Shown piece by piece: positions 60,684 through 64,000 of a stretch of 64,000 nucleotides of DNA. Every line of letters begins with the position of its first letter. The stretch's first letter is position 1. The DNA is from Fremontodendron californicum (taxonomy: Eukaryota > Streptophyta > Magnoliopsida > Malvales > Malvaceae). The position numbers and the translations under genes are program-made. The stretch lies in assembly GCA_030761205.1 (NCBI GenBank), contig JAULJL010000011.1, forward strand, positions 10,220,501 through 10,284,500, in the 5' to 3' direction. Under the pieces are notes generated by a model. The model was not told the origin of the DNA. It ran no database searches and saw only the letters and a program-made list of their open reading frames with translations.

Positions 60684-61325
60684 TTACCAATACCCCACTG
60701 AATCAATTTGGTCTTGCTTCTGTAATTGCTTTTGAATGGAATTGGATGAGAAAGGCAAGGAAAATGGTTGATCAGAAGGCACAAAAGATGGGTGATGAGA
60801 CAATAAATTTGTTGAAGAATATATTGTACTGCTATTGAAAGATATATTTTGTTCATGTTCTGATTGTTGCTGCTGCTGCTTTTGCTCAGATCTTTGTTGC
60901 TTTGGAATATTAAGCTTCTCTCCTTCAATCTCTCTATATTTGCTTAGGTACAATTTTAAAGGTCCTACATATTCCTCAAATCCTAAGGTAGTGATTGCCC
61001 AAATGATATCATCTCCATTGATGGTCTTTCTCTTTTCTCTTTGGCATTTGTCTGAAGCCTCTCCAGTGACAAAGCTAATGAACTCTGACACACATTCTTG
61101 AACAGTTTCTTTTGCATCTTTGGAGATTTTCCCATTGTTTGGGATCACTTTTTTCATGATTCTGCCAACGTTTGCTATGGGGAGGAAACGATCTTGTTCT
61201 TTATTGTTGCTGTGATTGTTGTGATTATTATTATTGCTGCTACCACCACTTTTTGCACATGGGCTCTCAGGGCTTCCTTTGTTATGACCATGTGTCACAT
61301 TTCCATGGCTAATTTCATCTTCCAT
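60684..61325 (-). CDS. NFYB7: NF-YB (HAP3) transcription factor subunit, NF-YB7-like
   Basis: Single-exon 213-codon gene. NF-YB pairs with NF-YC through histone folds, then with NF-YA, to bind CCAAT boxes in the nucleus. An Asn/His-rich N-terminus (residues 31-42) precedes [18 protein letters not shown], then [36 protein letters not shown] and [18 protein letters not shown] (histone-fold core about 44-134). It is followed by a Gln-rich tail and the end [18 protein letters not shown]. The N-terminal Asn run, PKQQ...QQQQ tail and terminal D-S-x-W are what I recall of Arabidopsis NF-YB7. Residue 69 is Lys in KISKDAK, so it is the non-LEC1 type (LEC1 and L1L have Asp there). No defects seen. First ATG chosen because the upstream minus-strand sequence is leader-like. 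Confidence 0.93.
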   Translation of the reverse strand: MEDEISHGNVTHGHNKGSPESPCAKSGGSSNNNNHNNHSNNKEQDRFLPIANVGRIMKKVIPNNGKISKDAKETVQECVSEFISFVTGEASDKCQREKRKTINGDDIIWAITTLGFEEYVGPLKLYLSKYREIEGEKLNIPKQQRSEQKQQQQQSEHEQNISFNSSTIYSSTNLLSHHPSFVPSDQPFSLPFSSNSIQKQLQKQDQIDSVGYW

Positions 61326-62042
61326 TTCTTTTCTATAATAATCTTTACTACTAAATATCTCTCACAGAATTGATGAGAGAGACTATAGCTGTTAGGTTTT
61401 GTGTTTTTGGGATGTTTTATTGAGGGTGAAATAGATGGAAACAATTGCATAAAAGTAGGCAGTTGAAGGGGAAACCAAAAATTACTTTGTTTTTAACCAA
61501 ATGAGTCCTCGGGACTCGCTCCTCCTATTTGTGAAGTTGTTAGTTATAATTATGACCTAATCAAATTAACTAACATTCTTGTTTAGGACAAAATGACACT
61601 AATTAATTACTTTGTCTTAATTATTTGATCTTCAATCACTTGTTTATTAATGACGTTGACTATAATTCACTTTGTATTGTATTTGTATGTCAAACAATTC
61701 AATGTCAGCATTAGAGTATGATAACAAATTAGAGAAATTTTTGAAAAATTCCATGTATCTTTTAACACCTACATCCTACTTAGACCAATCTGATTTGAAA
61801 AAAATAAAAATGTTTTTAAGTGACTTAATTACAATGAGGTCTCTCAAAAGTTTGAGTCCTATTTAACTTCTACATTTAAAAAAAAAAAAAAATCATTTCT
61901 TGGTCTGTATACTCCAAATATTATAATGAAACAATATTTCCGTTAATATTTTGGTCAAGTCAATCAAAAACTATCGTTAACAACTCGAGTTAGCTAACAT
62001 GTATAAAATTACTTTGTTGCAAAATATTTTTTAATGCATTGC
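61326..62042. other. NF-YB7 upstream region
   Basis: CT-rich leader directly before the ATG (complement of GATGAGAGAGACTATAG near 61372-61388). Further upstream is AT-rich, with a less AT-rich patch at 61498-61535. A 64-codon plus-strand frame at 61672-61866 has no recognisable features. No clear TATA box was chosen. Confidence 0.4.
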
Positions 62043-64000
62043 TGAAACACCCTGTCTGGATAATCTACCTAAAATCCGATAGAGTTTCCTTTCTATCTCA
62101 ACTATAACTCTCCTGCAAATAACACTCAATTCATATCCTCAACCAGCAATATTTCTCAATACTATTATCACATATATCCATGCATATTCAAAAATTATCC
62201 ATGATCAATTTATGCTCAAGTCAAAACATATTGATCTATTGTCTCATATCTTCAAATATATATAATATATCCAGAAGTAAACCTTTCTCAGCAAGGTTTA
62301 CTAGATAAAAACATCAAGAGATCAAATCTTTTAGAAAATTAGATATGGTGCCTACCACGTCAATATACTCTTGAAGCGGAGAGTAGAGGAAGGCAGCAAT
62401 CCCACACCTAACTGTGACCTGAAAATGAGAAATAAGAAGAGGTGAGATATATGAATATCTCAATGAGTAGACAACATTTAAAGCGTGTGAAAACTATAAT
62501 GGTAACCTGTAAAGCATAATTGACATTTTCAAAATAAATAATAGTAATACCATAATGAGTAATTCAAAGATGTAGCGAAGTTTTCAAATGTATAACAATA
62601 TTATAATATTAAATCAATGTATAAAATCTATAAAGTAAATCAGGTTACGTATAGTTGGGCTCCAACTTACTGTCATGCATAAGAATACATCCATGAAATA
62701 ACCAGGCAATATCCATGTAGGCATACTAGTAGCCGGCCCCAAAGGCCAATACCACCATAGGACGCCCCAAAGGCATATGTGTTGCTATGATGTGCCCCCA
62801 AAACGCTAATATAAAGGGATAGGGACTCTGGAGGTGGCTCCCACCACAAAGGCGTAGCACGCAGCTCCCATACCCCAGTCTAATATCATGAAATTGGGAC
62901 TCTGGAGGTGGCTCCCGCCACAAAGGCATAGCACGCAGCTCCCGTATTCAGATCAAGGGTATAATCTCATACATTAAGTCAGGTGGAGCCAAAACCATAT
63001 ACGTCAAATTCTATGTATAATCATATTTCATAAGTCAACCAACTTACTCGATATAATATTTCTTGAAATAAATGTACTTTAATAACAAATCAATTCATAT
63101 GATTGTATATCGTATATACCTTTAATACGTAAAATAAATATCATGCTAAAAAAAAATTATAATTATAATTATAATTATAATTAAAGAAATTTCAAATAAC
63201 TATAGTTATTGTCTACTCACTATCCTTGAGATGATCTCACTGTAAACCTCGATCTGAAACTTCGGGATCCACAGGTGACAGATCTACGTGGCCTAGAGAT
63301 TAACGATAATTAGTATCTATAAATGCTCAAAGCATTACACAATTATGAATGCAACTTAAGTCCCATTAATCTACCTCATAGTCAATACTAATTTCTCATA
63401 CTGAAAACAACATATCCTTAATTTTAATATCATTTCCATAATCATTTTCTCCATAATTCAACTCCATATTCATGTCCTTATCAAATTCCTTTCTAGTACT
63501 CCATGCCTTAGAGATTTTCATAATCCATAACCATCATTTAGTACTATATTTATCTTAAGCAATAAATTCCTTACTATCAAGCTAGATTAGAAAATCATAA
63601 CTTGAGTTTGGTAAGTAATTTTGAAGTGATTCCAATTGGTTTTATTTCAATCAATAAGTCTACTTTATGAAGAAAATAACTAACTTAGACAATTAGAACA
63701 AAATCTTGATCAAATTTGGTAAATCCCGAAACTATGCCGAAACAGGGGTCAACACAGAACAGCCAACTTCACCAAATTTTATCTTTTTAACCGCTTATCG
63801 GTTTTGGGTGATTCAAAACCAAAATTCTTGTATTGAAGTCTAGTTTCTAAGAAAAATATAAAAAAAATACAAACCCAGCTGTGACGAACCCAGAAAATCC
63901 GAACAGCAAGCATGCTCAACTTCCCCTTTTTGCTTTTTCTTCCCATTTTCTTGTTCATACTTTCAAATCCTTTTAATTCTTACCAAAGGTGAGTAAAACT
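62043..64000. mobile_element. Dispersed repeat, possibly an LTR cut by the window end
   Basis: Starts at about TGAAACACCCTGTCTGGATA and contains the GGGACTCTGGAGGTGGCTCC duplication and TTCGGGATCCACAGGTGACA, AGATCTACGTGGCCTAGAGA. I associate such words with plant gypsy LTR sequences, but I cannot prove the family. No coding domain in the 2 kb visible. An (AATTAT)n run is at about 63149-63184. Confidence 0.35.
62822..62944. repeat. 74-bp tandem duplication in the edge repeat
   Basis: GGGACTCTGGAGGTGGCTCC starts at 62822 and 62896. Both copies continue through CACAAAGGC.TAGCACGCAG to CTCCC. A related pair GCCCCAAAGGC lies at about 62736 and 62764. Confidence 0.9.

Overview
The window is AT-rich nuclear DNA of a flowering plant, most likely a eudicot. 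The evidence is spliced plant genes with GT/AG introns, plant transcription-factor and hormone genes, Tat/Ogre-type LTR retrotransposon parts, hAT and MITE elements, and long AT microsatellites. I do not name a species; a rosid would fit. Only two genes look intact: a three-exon gibberellin 20-oxidase (plus strand, 19297-21902) and a single-exon NF-YB subunit closest in my memory to Arabidopsis NF-YB7 (minus strand, 60684-61325). They are about 39 kb apart and nothing suggests a shared operon-like function.

Left arm (1-25 kb). At 1-792 is the broken end of a 'putative plant transposon protein' ORF. At 1631-4837 (minus) is a multi-exon pseudogene of a transposon-associated Ulp1-like (C48) protease with frameshifts and stops. 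Next to it, on the same strand, lie single-exon fragments of two unrelated host genes: a type II H+-pyrophosphatase (7101-7212) and a SEH1-like nucleoporin (8738-8850). The second keeps its splice sites, so this looks like transposon-mediated gene capture. From 10 to 18 kb there is LTR debris, tandem duplications and MITEs. The GA20ox gene follows, with a repeat-bearing 1.3 kb second intron.

Centre (25334-51329). I read this as one minus-strand LTR retrotransposon of Tat/Ogre type with about 4.6 kb LTRs, an Arg-tRNA-like primer binding site, two consecutive gag-like ORFs, no recognisable pol, a 3' minisatellite and a polypurine-like tract. Its 3' LTR is split by an oppositely oriented LTR of the same family (27419-34192, exact 5-bp duplication GCAAT). 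That LTR is itself split by an unrelated solo-LTR-like element (32158-34018, exact 5-bp duplication CCGAT). A hAT element (38969-40036, exact 8-bp duplication AGCGAGAT) sits in the internal region. The insertion order is therefore readable from the sequence.

Right arm (51-64 kb). A 5 kb very AT-rich degenerate satellite-like array (about 51840-56790) follows the retrotransposon. After it come a well-preserved palindromic MITE (58032-58214), a reverse Copia-like LTR fragment, the NF-YB gene and, at the edge, a dispersed repeat probably belonging to another LTR element.

Protein assignments rest on remembered family motifs and were not checked by database search. Exon edges of the pseudogenes are approximate.
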